From positions 1 to 12,450 of the forward strand of contig CALDQF010000298.1 of NCBI GenBank assembly GCA_937911845.1: a stretch of DNA of 12,450 nt, in the 5' to 3' direction. Positions 5,126 to 11,577 of the stretch are shown here, in pieces (position 1 is the stretch's first letter; every line of letters starts with the position of its first letter). Position numbers and translations under genes: made by a program. The notes under the pieces are model-generated. The model saw nothing but the letters and a program-made list of their open reading frames with translations. It did not search any database and had not been told where the DNA came from. This stretch comes from an uncultured Phycisphaera sp. GTDB lineage: Bacteria; Planctomycetota; Phycisphaerae; Phycisphaerales; SM1A02.

Positions 5126-6466
5126 GTGGTACGTCCCGACCCCCAATTGAAAGATCGTTTGCTTCATTTCATCAGAAACAACCACACAGGAATGTATCGG
5201 CAGTGGTTTACTGATCTTGAGCCCATTGGTGTCGAGGGCGGGGTGTTGACCATCTTGGTGAAACAAGACGTCCACCGTCGCTACTTGGAAAACAAGGCGG
5301 TTGATACCTTTCAAGAAGCTGCTCAAGCGGTAACCGGTCGGTTGTTGGGATTGAAGTTCGTGGAAGAGGGTGAGTTGGAATCCCCACTTCTGCCAACGGA
5401 AAGTATGAGTCAACAGTTGGTTGTGTTGAGCCCTGACCTCACCTTTGATCAGTTCGTTGTTGGATCAAACAGCCAGTTGGCAAACGCAGCTTCAATTGCT
5501 GTGTGCGACAGACCTGGTCGTTCTTACAACCCACTCTTTTTGTATGCCAATGTTGGTTTGGGGAAAACACACCTGCTGCAGTCGATCGGCCACCGTTTAA
5601 ACACGACAAGCACCCACACCCGTTGGATGCTTACAACCTGCGAAGAGTTCTCTTCGAATTTCCAAGAAGCTTTGGTTCATCAAACCGTCTCTGAATTCCG
5701 GTCACAGTACCGTGAACTTGATGTGCTTCTTGTTGATGATATTCAGCAACTCGCAGGGCGTGAGAAGATTCAAGAAGAGTTCTTTCACACATTCAACGCG
5801 CTGCATCAGGCTGGAAAGCAAATTGTGTTGACGGCCAATGCAGCGCCTTCAGATATTCCTCAACTTGAAGAACGATTGATCAGTCGATTTTCATCTGGTC
5901 TCGTCACACGTATCGAGCCACCAGAATTCGAAACGCGAGTGGCCATTGTTCATCAAAAGGCAAAACTTCACGGCTTTCAGTTGAGTGAAAACGTTGCAGC
6001 CTTTTTGGCAGCGCGGGTTGATGGGAATATCCGCGAGCTCGAGGGGGCACTCACGCGCATCCACTCGTTGCACGTGCTTCAACGAATGCCGATCACCCTC
6101 GATCTGGCTAAAATTGCAATTGGTATTGATGATGGAGACGCACCAAGATCATCAACACCAAGCATCCAAGACATCATGGATGCAATCAGTCATTACTACG
6201 ACCTGAAGTTGACCGATTTGCTTTCACGTCGAAGACACAAATCTGTGGCCATGCCACGACAGCTTGGCATGTGGTTGGCCCGGAGATACACCAGATACAG
6301 CCTTGAAGAGATTGGGTCGTATTTTGGTGGTCGCGATCACACCACGGTCATGCACGCGGTTAAAGCTGTGACAAAGCGCCGAGAAGAAGACGAAACTGTG
6401 GCAAGCGAAGTCCAAACCATCGAACAAATGCTCCTTGGCGAACCAGAGTCCGAGCACGCGGCCTGA
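5126..6466 (+). CDS. dnaA: Chromosomal replication initiator protein DnaA
   Basis: DnaA binds 9-bp boxes at oriC, melts the origin and helps load the replicative helicase. The 446-aa product has the usual four parts. Domain I is residues 1-80 (FIRNNHTGMYRQWFTDLEPI), and a short linker runs to about 105. The AAA+ domain starts at LTFDQFVVGSNSQLA (105-119), with Walker A ANVGLGKT (141-148), Walker B LLVDD (201-205), sensor 1 around LTANAAPSDIPQLEERLISRF and sensor 2 NIRELEGAL (301-309). Domain IV carries the DNA-binding signature YFGGRDHTTVMHA (399-411). Walker A starts with Ala instead of the more common Gly, still within the consensus. Neighbours are unusual: no dnaN, recF or gyrB in this window. 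Inverted repeats lie upstream, and DnaA boxes and a terminator-like hairpin lie downstream. Confidence 0.98.
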   Translation: MVRPDPQLKDRLLHFIRNNHTGMYRQWFTDLEPIGVEGGVLTILVKQDVHRRYLENKAVDTFQEAAQAVTGRLLGLKFVEEGELESPLLPTESMSQQLVVLSPDLTFDQFVVGSNSQLANAASIAVCDRPGRSYNPLFLYANVGLGKTHLLQSIGHRLNTTSTHTRWMLTTCEEFSSNFQEALVHQTVSEFRSQYRELDVLLVDDIQQLAGREKIQEEFFHTFNALHQAGKQIVLTANAAPSDIPQLEERLISRFSSGLVTRIEPPEFETRVAIVHQKAKLHGFQLSENVAAFLAARVDGNIRELEGALTRIHSLHVLQRMPITLDLAKIAIGIDDGDAPRSSTPSIQDIMDAISHYYDLKLTDLLSRRRHKSVAMPRQLGMWLARRYTRYSLEEIGSYFGGRDHTTVMHAVKAVTKRREEDETVASEVQTIEQMLLGEPESEHAA

Positions 6467-6474
6467 CGGTTTCG

Positions 6475-6483
6475 TGTGGATAA
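6475..6483 (-). promoter_or_regulatory. Perfect DnaA box
   Basis: TGTGGATAA is the exact reverse complement of the consensus TTATCCACA. It begins 9 bp after the dnaA stop codon. Confidence 0.7.
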
Positions 6484-6615
6484 ACTGACTTTCAACGGTG
6501 ACCGGCCACCTTCTGCGGCACCAATAATCGTCAGACATCAAAAGGAGGCCCTTGGTTTGAGGACACGGTCAAGAGGGGGTCGTCAGTAAAGGTGACAACC
6601 TTTCACGGTGGGTCT

Positions 6616-6657
6616 AGACCTTCTAATCCTCACACTTTCAAGTGTTTAGGTCTTTTT
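6616..6657 (+). terminator. Bipartite hairpin with T-run, possible dnaA terminator
   Basis: AGACCT (6616-6621) pairs with AGGTCT (6648-6653). Inside, ACACT (6632-6636) pairs with AGTGT (6641-6645) around the loop TTCA. Five Ts close the element (6653-6657). The asymmetric internal loop makes it weaker than a classical intrinsic terminator. It lies about 150 bp after the dnaA stop and would act on plus-strand transcripts. Confidence 0.45.
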
Positions 6658-6666
6658 CCTGGAAGC

Positions 6667-6675
6667 TCATCCACA
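6667..6675 (+). promoter_or_regulatory. Near-consensus DnaA box
   Basis: TCATCCACA matches TTATCCACA at eight of nine positions. It is on the opposite strand to the perfect box 183 bp away. Confidence 0.45.
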
Positions 6676-6692
6676 TTTACCTGGCTCTCAAC

Positions 6693-6726
6693 TAAGAGAG
6701 AAGAATAGAAACTCTTTCCTCTCTTA
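6693..6726. repeat. Inverted repeat at the 3' end of the SPFH gene
   Basis: TAAGAGAG (6693-6700) pairs with CTCTCTTA (6719-6726) around an 18-nt loop. The right arm includes the stop codon of the minus-strand SPFH gene. There is no T-run on that strand, so it may protect the mRNA 3' end rather than terminate transcription. Confidence 0.35.
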
Positions 6727-7626
6727 CTTGTTGTCTAAGCCCATATTCATGAGTGGAAGCGGCATTGGTGCATCGCCGTTCATGAAATACAACTTGGCGG
6801 CAGGATCCTGAGAGATGGCTTGAAGCGCATCAAGAGCTTGAAGTTGGATGTATCCCTTTGCGTTGGCCAGGGCTTCAGTCAGAGTCTGGATTTCATAAGC
6901 CTTTGCTTCGGCCAGCAAACGAATGGTTTGAGCTTCCTTTTCCGCAGCGTCGAGTTTTGCTTCGGCTTCAGCCACCTTTTGCTCTTGTTGAGTCCGGAAT
7001 TTTTCCAATTCTGCCTTCTGCCGCTCAACTTCCTGTTCTGCTTCTTTTTTACGCTCGATTTGCTGGATCAGATTTTTAGGAAGGTCAATATCCCGAATAA
7101 GGACCTGTTCAACCACGACTCCCTTGTCGCTGAGTGAATCGATCAACTGGCCCAATACACCAGATTGCAACTGCTCTTGAGTTTCTTCGCGAAAAAAGTC
7201 TTCAGCCCGAGCAATACTCTTCCCTTGCTCCCGCACGATCGAACGAACGGCAGGAGTAATGTGGACCGAAAGTACTTGCTCAGCCAAACCGGTCTCTTGA
7301 AGAATTCGGCCAACCATTCCACCATCAATGTGATATTTGACAGAAACATCAATTTCTGTCGTCAGCTGGTCCTGGCTGGGAACACCAATTCTCTCTTTGT
7401 GCTCTTTGTTTCGCACGTCGAACTTAGTAAAGGAAAGAAAAGGATTGACCGGAAAGTGCAAGCCTGGGCCGTACGATTCTTTTTGAACCTCACCAAAGAA
7501 TGTCGCAACACAAACGTATCCAGGATCAACAGTTTTGACACAACGAAGCAAAACTGGACCAGCCAAAGCCAAAAGAACAACAAATCCGATGAGCGTTGGC
7601 GATATTTGAACTTCTTTTTTACCCAT
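6724..7626 (-). CDS. SPFH/prohibitin (band 7) family membrane protein
   Basis: The 300-aa product has one N-terminal membrane anchor (about 11-28, TLIGFVVLLALAGPVLLRCV). An SPFH/band-7 domain follows, opening VDPGYVCVATFFGEV (33-47), with GPGLHFPVNPF and DVSVKYHID, and ending about 185 at RDIDLPKNL. A charged coiled coil (187-245) and a short tail complete it. Such proteins form large oligomeric scaffolds at membranes; HflC/HflK and prohibitins tune membrane proteases, and others organise membrane microdomains. With only one gene and no HflK partner in view, prohibitin-like is safer than HflC. I prefer the ATG at 7626, since AAGG lies 9 nt upstream; the ATG at 7635 abuts that AAGG. The gene follows trpD with an 11-bp gap, so the two are probably co-transcribed. 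Confidence 0.9.
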   Translation of the reverse strand: MGKKEVQISPTLIGFVVLLALAGPVLLRCVKTVDPGYVCVATFFGEVQKESYGPGLHFPVNPFLSFTKFDVRNKEHKERIGVPSQDQLTTEIDVSVKYHIDGGMVGRILQETGLAEQVLSVHITPAVRSIVREQGKSIARAEDFFREETQEQLQSGVLGQLIDSLSDKGVVVEQVLIRDIDLPKNLIQQIERKKEAEQEVERQKAELEKFRTQQEQKVAEAEAKLDAAEKEAQTIRLLAEAKAYEIQTLTEALANAKGYIQLQALDALQAISQDPAAKLYFMNGDAPMPLPLMNMGLDNK

Positions 7627-7637
7627 TCTTTTCATCC

Positions 7638-8708
7638 TTATCCAACAGAGGTGTAGGCGACGAGTTTCTCAAGAACTTCTTGAGCCTTCCCACCTTCAAT
7701 AAGACTACCCGCTTCTTTGACCCCACTCTCAATCGAGTCTGACAAGCCACAGAGGTACAAGGAAGCACCGGAAGACATCAAGATCATGTTTCGAGCTGGA
7801 CCAACTTCTCGTCCACTCAAAACTTTTTGAACCAGCTCAATGGATTCAGAGAGGGACCTTGTTGTCACCAACGATCGATCCACTCTTTCAAACCCAAACT
7901 GTTCTGGTTCGCAGTAAAACGGCTGAATATCGTTCCCAGAAATCTCATAGCCACACGTACCTGCCGAAATCGAAATTTCATCCAAACCATCTTCAGAGTG
8001 CATCACAATGGAGTGAACCGTCCCAAGCTCATGAAACGCCTCGGCCACTGGAGCGAGAAACTGTTTTCCGTACACCCCCATCAGCTGTCGGCCAGCCTGA
8101 ACCGGGTTGGTGAGGGGACCCAGCAAATTAAAAATAGTCGGAAACCCCAGAGCCTTCCGCACCGGCATGACATGTTTGGTGGCAGGGTGATGGTTGGGAG
8201 CAAAGCAGAAACAAACACCAAGTTCATCAAGACACCGGGTTTGAACCTCAAGTGGCGCCTGAATGTTGACCCCAAGCCCCTCAAGAAGCTCGGCTGAACC
8301 ACGACCCGTACGAGACTTGTTGCCATGTTTGGCGACATTTGCTCCACCTGCAGCAGCCACAATCGCGGCCGCGGTCGAAACATTGAACGTCTTTGGTGCA
8401 CCCCCGGTCCCTGCGGTATCCAAAAGGAAGCTTCGATCCACAGACGTCTCCACCAAGCGGACATGCTTTCTCATGATTGCAGCGGCACCTGCAATTTCAT
8501 CACCGGTGGGAACTCTGGTGGCCAGAATCCCCAAAAGTGCTCCAATTTCAGCCTGATGCACTCGCCCGGTCATCATGCTTTCAAACACTTGGCAGGTGAG
8601 TTCGTACGACAACGTTCCCCCCTCAAGCAACTGTTTGGTCGCTTTCCCAATAGAGAGGGATCGGTCGGGGTTTTCATCAAATTCTGGCGGCGGGAAAGAA
8701 GTGTTCAT
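7638..8708 (-). CDS. trpD: Anthranilate phosphoribosyltransferase
   Basis: TrpD transfers the phosphoribosyl group from PRPP to anthranilate, the second step of tryptophan synthesis from chorismate, in the cytoplasm. The 356-aa protein shows the expected motifs: DTAGTGG (97-103), FNVST (108-112), KHGNKS (127-132), PNHHPA (171-176) with R184 further on for anthranilate binding, FNLLGPLTNP (193-202) and the metal-binding pair D243-E244 in EDGLDEIS, then GPARNM. The usual GDG after GTGG is replaced by GAPKT. An N-terminal extension of about 15 residues precedes the helical domain. No other trp gene is adjacent; the downstream partner is an SPFH protein. The start is 26 bp from the divergent lgt start. 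There is no clear Shine-Dalgarno, and a TAACTC box is a poor -10 candidate. Confidence 0.95.
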   Translation of the reverse strand: MNTSFPPPEFDENPDRSLSIGKATKQLLEGGTLSYELTCQVFESMMTGRVHQAEIGALLGILATRVPTGDEIAGAAAIMRKHVRLVETSVDRSFLLDTAGTGGAPKTFNVSTAAAIVAAAGGANVAKHGNKSRTGRGSAELLEGLGVNIQAPLEVQTRCLDELGVCFCFAPNHHPATKHVMPVRKALGFPTIFNLLGPLTNPVQAGRQLMGVYGKQFLAPVAEAFHELGTVHSIVMHSEDGLDEISISAGTCGYEISGNDIQPFYCEPEQFGFERVDRSLVTTRSLSESIELVQKVLSGREVGPARNMILMSSGASLYLCGLSDSIESGVKEAGSLIEGGKAQEVLEKLVAYTSVG

Positions 8709-8719
8709 GATCTCGGAGT

Positions 8720-8725
8720 TAGGAT
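8720..8725 (+). promoter_or_regulatory. -10-like box for lgt
   Basis: TAGGAT ends 9 nt before the GTG at 8735, in the 26-bp gap between the divergent trpD and lgt starts. It contains AGGA, which could instead be a Shine-Dalgarno 10 nt from the GTG. Either reading supports that start. Confidence 0.4.
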
Positions 8726-8734
8726 TTCAATCTA

Positions 8735-9733
8735 GTGCTTGCCGAATCCTACCTACACACCCTTTCACCATTTCTTCTGAGAATTTCAGGGGAGATCGGA
8801 TTGCGATGGTACGGCTTGGCTTATCTCGCCGGATTTCTGTTGGCCGGGCGCATCATGGCAAAGTTGGTCAAATCAGGAAGAAGTCCTTTGGCCCGTCAGA
8901 ACATCGACCCAGGCTCTTTACTGACCTCACTGGTCGTTGGGGTTATTGTTGGGGGTCGCCTTGGTTTTGCCTTTTTTTATCAACCCCAGGTCCTTTGGAC
9001 CTTTAGCCCATCTTTCCCCTTTTGGGAAATACTTGCCATTCACAAGGGGGGCATGGCCAGTCATGGTGGGATGTTGGGGGTTTTGGTTGCTTCAGCCTGG
9101 TTTGTTCGAAAGAACAAACTGGATCTTTACGACACACTCCACGTAGCTGACCTCGCAGCCTTTTGTGCGACGCCCGGCCTCTTTTTGGGCCGTCTGGCCA
9201 ATTTTGTAAACGCTGAGCTTTGGGGTGAACCTGTTGCCACCCACCCAGCCCCATGGTGGAGCGTCAAATACCCCAACGAAATGTTGCCGGGCCATCCAGA
9301 TTCGGTCTCATCCGTGGTGTCTGAAGTGGCTGCTGCCATACCAAATGAATCAGCAAACAGTATCCATTCGAAACTGATCGAGGGGGACCCAATCGTTCGA
9401 GAAGCAGTGACCCCGCTTCTGACCCCATATTGGCCCAGTCAACTGATACAAGCTCTGGCAGAGGGCCCATTGTTGGCAACCGTGCTTTGCATCGCTTGGT
9501 GGAGGCCGAAACGGCCCGGAATGATCGGCGCCCTATTTCTTTGTTGTTATGGACCACTTCGACTTCTTACCGAGATGGTTCGTCAACCCGATGTGGGTAT
9601 TGATCGAACCTTTGGTCTCTCCCGTGGCCAACTGTTAAGCGTGGGTATGGTTCTTGCTGGAATACTCATGATGGTTGCGATTCGAAAATCTCCGCGCCGC
9701 GAAGGGGGTTTGTTCCCCCCATCAAACCTTTGA
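8735..9733 (+). CDS. lgt: Prolipoprotein diacylglyceryl transferase
   Basis: Lgt is the inner-membrane enzyme that attaches diacylglycerol from phosphatidylglycerol to the lipobox cysteine of prelipoproteins. The 332-aa protein has several hydrophobic segments and residues that correspond, from memory, to key E. coli positions: Y26 (LRWYGL), H110 (SHGG), R153, N156, E161 and G164 in the signature GRLANFVNAELWG, and R283 (VRQPD). Two features differ. A long insert (about 166-230) follows the signature, making the protein roughly 40 residues longer than E. coli Lgt. The usual HPSQLYE is WPSQLIQ (233-239). The GTG start gives the normal distance to the WYG motif. The lipoprotein gene at 10859 is a likely client. 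The 3' end overlaps the convergent delta' gene by 12 bp. Confidence 0.95.
   Translation: MLAESYLHTLSPFLLRISGEIGLRWYGLAYLAGFLLAGRIMAKLVKSGRSPLARQNIDPGSLLTSLVVGVIVGGRLGFAFFYQPQVLWTFSPSFPFWEILAIHKGGMASHGGMLGVLVASAWFVRKNKLDLYDTLHVADLAAFCATPGLFLGRLANFVNAELWGEPVATHPAPWWSVKYPNEMLPGHPDSVSSVVSEVAAAIPNESANSIHSKLIEGDPIVREAVTPLLTPYWPSQLIQALAEGPLLATVLCIAWWRPKRPGMIGALFLCCYGPLRLLTEMVRQPDVGIDRTFGLSRGQLLSVGMVLAGILMMVAIRKSPRREGGLFPPSNL
9722..9733. repeat. Palindromic 12-bp tail-to-tail overlap of lgt and the delta' gene
   Basis: TCAAACCTTTGA is an inverted repeat (TCAAA-CC-TTTGA) that contains both TGA stop codons, one on each strand. There is no intergenic space and no obvious terminator; GGGGG-TTTGTT-CCCCC (9704-9719) just upstream could form a short GC hairpin inside lgt. 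Confidence 0.6.
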
Positions 9734-10819
9734 CACCAACTCTGGTCGTGCGGCCATGGTGAACAAGCCTTCAACAGATTGTTTCCAATTGAGAGTACCC
9801 TGAACCCAATTTCTGGCCACTGTCAAACTTTCACGAACACCGATCGCTTCTCGGGACGACCCGAACGACATTCGCACAATTTCAAACTCCAACAATTCCA
9901 AAAACAGATCGAATGTGTCTTTGTTAAGACCATCTTTTGAGACAGTCTGATCACGAACATCGTGAGCATCCGATTTCTTCCTGGTTTCTTTCTCTGTTGA
10001 TTCGATATGTCCCTGCATGGCCTCAATAACTTTGGCAACACCTATGGGATCTGGTCTTCGTGATCGGATCATTTCTACAGATGAGTCAATTGCTTCTCGC
10101 CACGCACCCAGGTTGATTTTTGAAAGTTCTAAAACTCTCCCAGGTCTTCCATCAGAACGCTCCAACACCCAAGACCGATGGGGACCCTCAAAATCAAAAC
10201 TTTGCTTCGCCCAAGCTGCAACTTCAATTTGATCCAAACGTCGCAATTGGATGGTTTGGACCCGCGACCGAATGGTTGCCGGGATGGCCCCTGCTGTTCG
10301 TGTTCCCAAAATAAGGTACGTGTCGTCAGGCGGTTCTTCGAGGATTTTGAGCAAAGCGTTTGCTGCTTCCCATTGCAGTCGATCTGCTTCAGGGATCAAA
10401 AACACTTTCGACTTCGCTTCTGTCCGTTGAAAGAAAACGGGACCCAAAAATGCTTTCCCTTCGACCTCACCACCCAACAACCGTTCACGCAGGTATCCGA
10501 TCGGGAGGTTGACACTTTTTCGATCTCGAAGGGATCGAAATCGACTGTGCTTCAAATCACATCTTCGGATGAGATGTAAATCAGGATGTCGGTGTTCCAA
10601 CAACCGTTCGCGAAGTTGACCAGAGGTGTCTGCTTGCCATTGCCCCATTAGATCAGGACCACCATCAGGATCAGCGAGAAGCATGGCCAGTTCTATCGCT
10701 AGACTTGTCTTGCCCACCCCCTGTGGACCCATGAGCAAAAGGGCGTGAGGAACTCTCCCCTGTGACACCGCGTCTATCAAATGTGATTTCGCAGTTTGGT
10801 GTCCAAAGATGCGATCCAT
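9722..10819 (-). CDS. holB: DNA polymerase III delta' subunit (clamp-loader AAA+ protein)
   Basis: Delta' is part of the clamp loader that places the beta sliding clamp on DNA. The 365-aa protein begins MDRIFGHQTAKSHL, typical for delta'/DnaX. Walker A is GPQGVGKT (31-38), followed by HPDLHLI. A Walker B-like VFLIPEADRL precedes ANALLKILEEPP, a clamp-loader hallmark, and then IRSRVQTI in place of the usual SRC motif. I see no zinc-finger cysteine cluster, which separates it from DnaX. The C-terminal collar region is poorly conserved and contains a polar insert rich in Lys, Asp and Glu. The ATG at 10819 is chosen; the ORF continues upstream to 11050 but would run antisense through the lipoprotein gene. 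TAGGCT lies 7 nt before the ATG. A generic AAA+ clamp-loader homologue is the fallback call. Confidence 0.88.
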   Translation of the reverse strand: MDRIFGHQTAKSHLIDAVSQGRVPHALLLMGPQGVGKTSLAIELAMLLADPDGGPDLMGQWQADTSGQLRERLLEHRHPDLHLIRRCDLKHSRFRSLRDRKSVNLPIGYLRERLLGGEVEGKAFLGPVFFQRTEAKSKVFLIPEADRLQWEAANALLKILEEPPDDTYLILGTRTAGAIPATIRSRVQTIQLRRLDQIEVAAWAKQSFDFEGPHRSWVLERSDGRPGRVLELSKINLGAWREAIDSSVEMIRSRRPDPIGVAKVIEAMQGHIESTEKETRKKSDAHDVRDQTVSKDGLNKDTFDLFLELLEFEIVRMSFGSSREAIGVRESLTVARNWVQGTLNWKQSVEGLFTMAARPELVSKV

Positions 10820-10826
10820 GACCCCT

Positions 10827-10832
10827 AGCCTA
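10827..10832 (-). promoter_or_regulatory. -10-like box for the delta' gene
   Basis: On the minus strand TAGGCT ends 7 nt before the ATG at 10819, with AGGGGTC between. The AGGGG is too close to the ATG for a normal Shine-Dalgarno. Only the TANNNT skeleton matches the consensus. Confidence 0.35.
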
Positions 10833-10843
10833 TCGTCTGCAGG

Positions 10844-10849
10844 TACCCT
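10844..10849 (+). promoter_or_regulatory. -10-like box for the PEGA lipoprotein operon
   Basis: TACCCT ends 9 nt before the ATG at 10859, with no Shine-Dalgarno between. It keeps only the TANNNT skeleton. It sits 11 bp from the opposing box for the delta' gene. Confidence 0.35.
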
Positions 10850-10858
10850 GAACCCGTC

Positions 10859-11203
10859 ATGAGACTCTCTCTTTTGCTGTGTTTTCTGGTGTCCTGTGGG
10901 GGACCAACTCGAATCCAGATCGAATCCAACCCAGAAGGGGCACTCGTCACATTGAACGGAGAAGAAAAGGGGCGCACCCCGCTTGTGGCGCAAGAGCGGT
11001 TTCGGGGTACCGCCGATCTGCTGCTGGAGTTGGAAGGATATGAACCCCATCGATCAGAGTTGGATCTTCGGCCAAACTGGTATGAGGTTCCCCCTTTTGA
11101 TTTGATGATTCCAGCCAAAGACAGATCGTTTCACTTTCCACTCGAACTTGAAAGAACAGATCACGAATCTTTGAAGCGTCGAGCCCTTGAACTTCGACCG
11201 TGA
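10859..11203 (+). CDS. Small PEGA-domain lipoprotein
   Basis: The 114-aa precursor starts with a short lipoprotein signal peptide (MRLSLLLCFLVSC) whose lipobox LVSC places the lipidated cysteine at 13; the mature protein would begin CGGPT. A PEGA domain follows (about 18-70): IQIESNPEGALVTLNGEEKGRTP, then GTADLLLELEGYEPHRSELDL. The tail has PNWYEVPPFDLMIP and FHFPLELE. This matches a family of envelope lipoproteins I recall from planctomycetes and other PEGA-rich groups; the exact role is unknown, perhaps surface or peptidoglycan-associated. Lgt, encoded nearby, would lipidate it. It is first in an operon; its TGA overlaps the next gene's GTG. The signal peptide has only one early positive residue. 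Confidence 0.85.
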   Translation: MRLSLLLCFLVSCGGPTRIQIESNPEGALVTLNGEEKGRTPLVAQERFRGTADLLLELEGYEPHRSELDLRPNWYEVPPFDLMIPAKDRSFHFPLELERTDHESLKRRALELRP

Positions 11204-11577
11204 AAATATCACGTAGAAATTGGTATCGATTCCTCGCGTTGGTCTTGGTCGGTTTGATGATTTATGACCAGATCGCAAACAAGGATCAATCAAAGAACCT
11301 GAAAGATGCTGTTGTGTGCCTCATTGATCACGGTGGTAATGGGGAATTCTGTCCCAATATTTCAGTAGACCCGCTGTTACAACTGAGCATTCAAAAACAG
11401 TTCGATAAATTTTTTGATCAAAAGAAAACTACGATTTCGCCCGTTCCCCAAAACGGGATATTTGAAGTTCAAATTCAAACTTCAGAAGGGGCCGGAATTG
11501 TTCTCGGTGTCAAAGTACGATCATCTTCCAACTATCAAGTTGTGGCGTGGAGAGATATGGAAAAGGAAGACGATTAA
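11200..11577 (+). CDS. Small membrane-anchored protein of unknown function
   Basis: The 125-aa product has a basic N-terminus (MKISRRNWYR) and one hydrophobic segment (about 11-22, FLALVLVGLMIY). The remaining soluble part is predicted to be outside the cytoplasm, as a type II anchor or uncleaved signal. Two cysteines (40 and 51) flank a Gly-rich LIDHGGNGEF and could form a disulfide. The C-terminal half alternates as beta strands (FEVQIQTSEGAGIVLGVKVRSS) and ends with acidic residues. I do not recognise the family. The GTG start overlaps the lipoprotein stop (GTGA), and its TAA shares one base with the next ATG, so translation of all three is probably coupled. Confidence 0.7.
   Translation: MKISRRNWYRFLALVLVGLMIYDQIANKDQSKNLKDAVVCLIDHGGNGEFCPNISVDPLLQLSIQKQFDKFFDQKKTTISPVPQNGIFEVQIQTSEGAGIVLGVKVRSSSNYQVVAWRDMEKEDD

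Larger units (their letters stand above)
6467..6723. other. Non-coding region after dnaA, candidate oriC fragment
   Basis: These 257 bp lie between the stop codons of dnaA and the convergent SPFH gene and show no convincing ORF. They contain one perfect DnaA box, one 8/9 box, a 6-bp stem-loop (AAAGGT-GACA-ACCTTT, 6588-6603), the 10-bp palindrome GGTCTAGACC (6611-6620) and a larger hairpin with a T-run. No long AT-rich unwinding tract is evident, and two boxes are few for an origin. Confidence 0.35.

Noticed and set aside
10820..11050. Extension of the delta' ORF upstream to 11050
   Set aside because: The region is antisense to the lipoprotein gene and the added residues lack delta' features; MDRIFGHQ is a typical delta' N-terminus.
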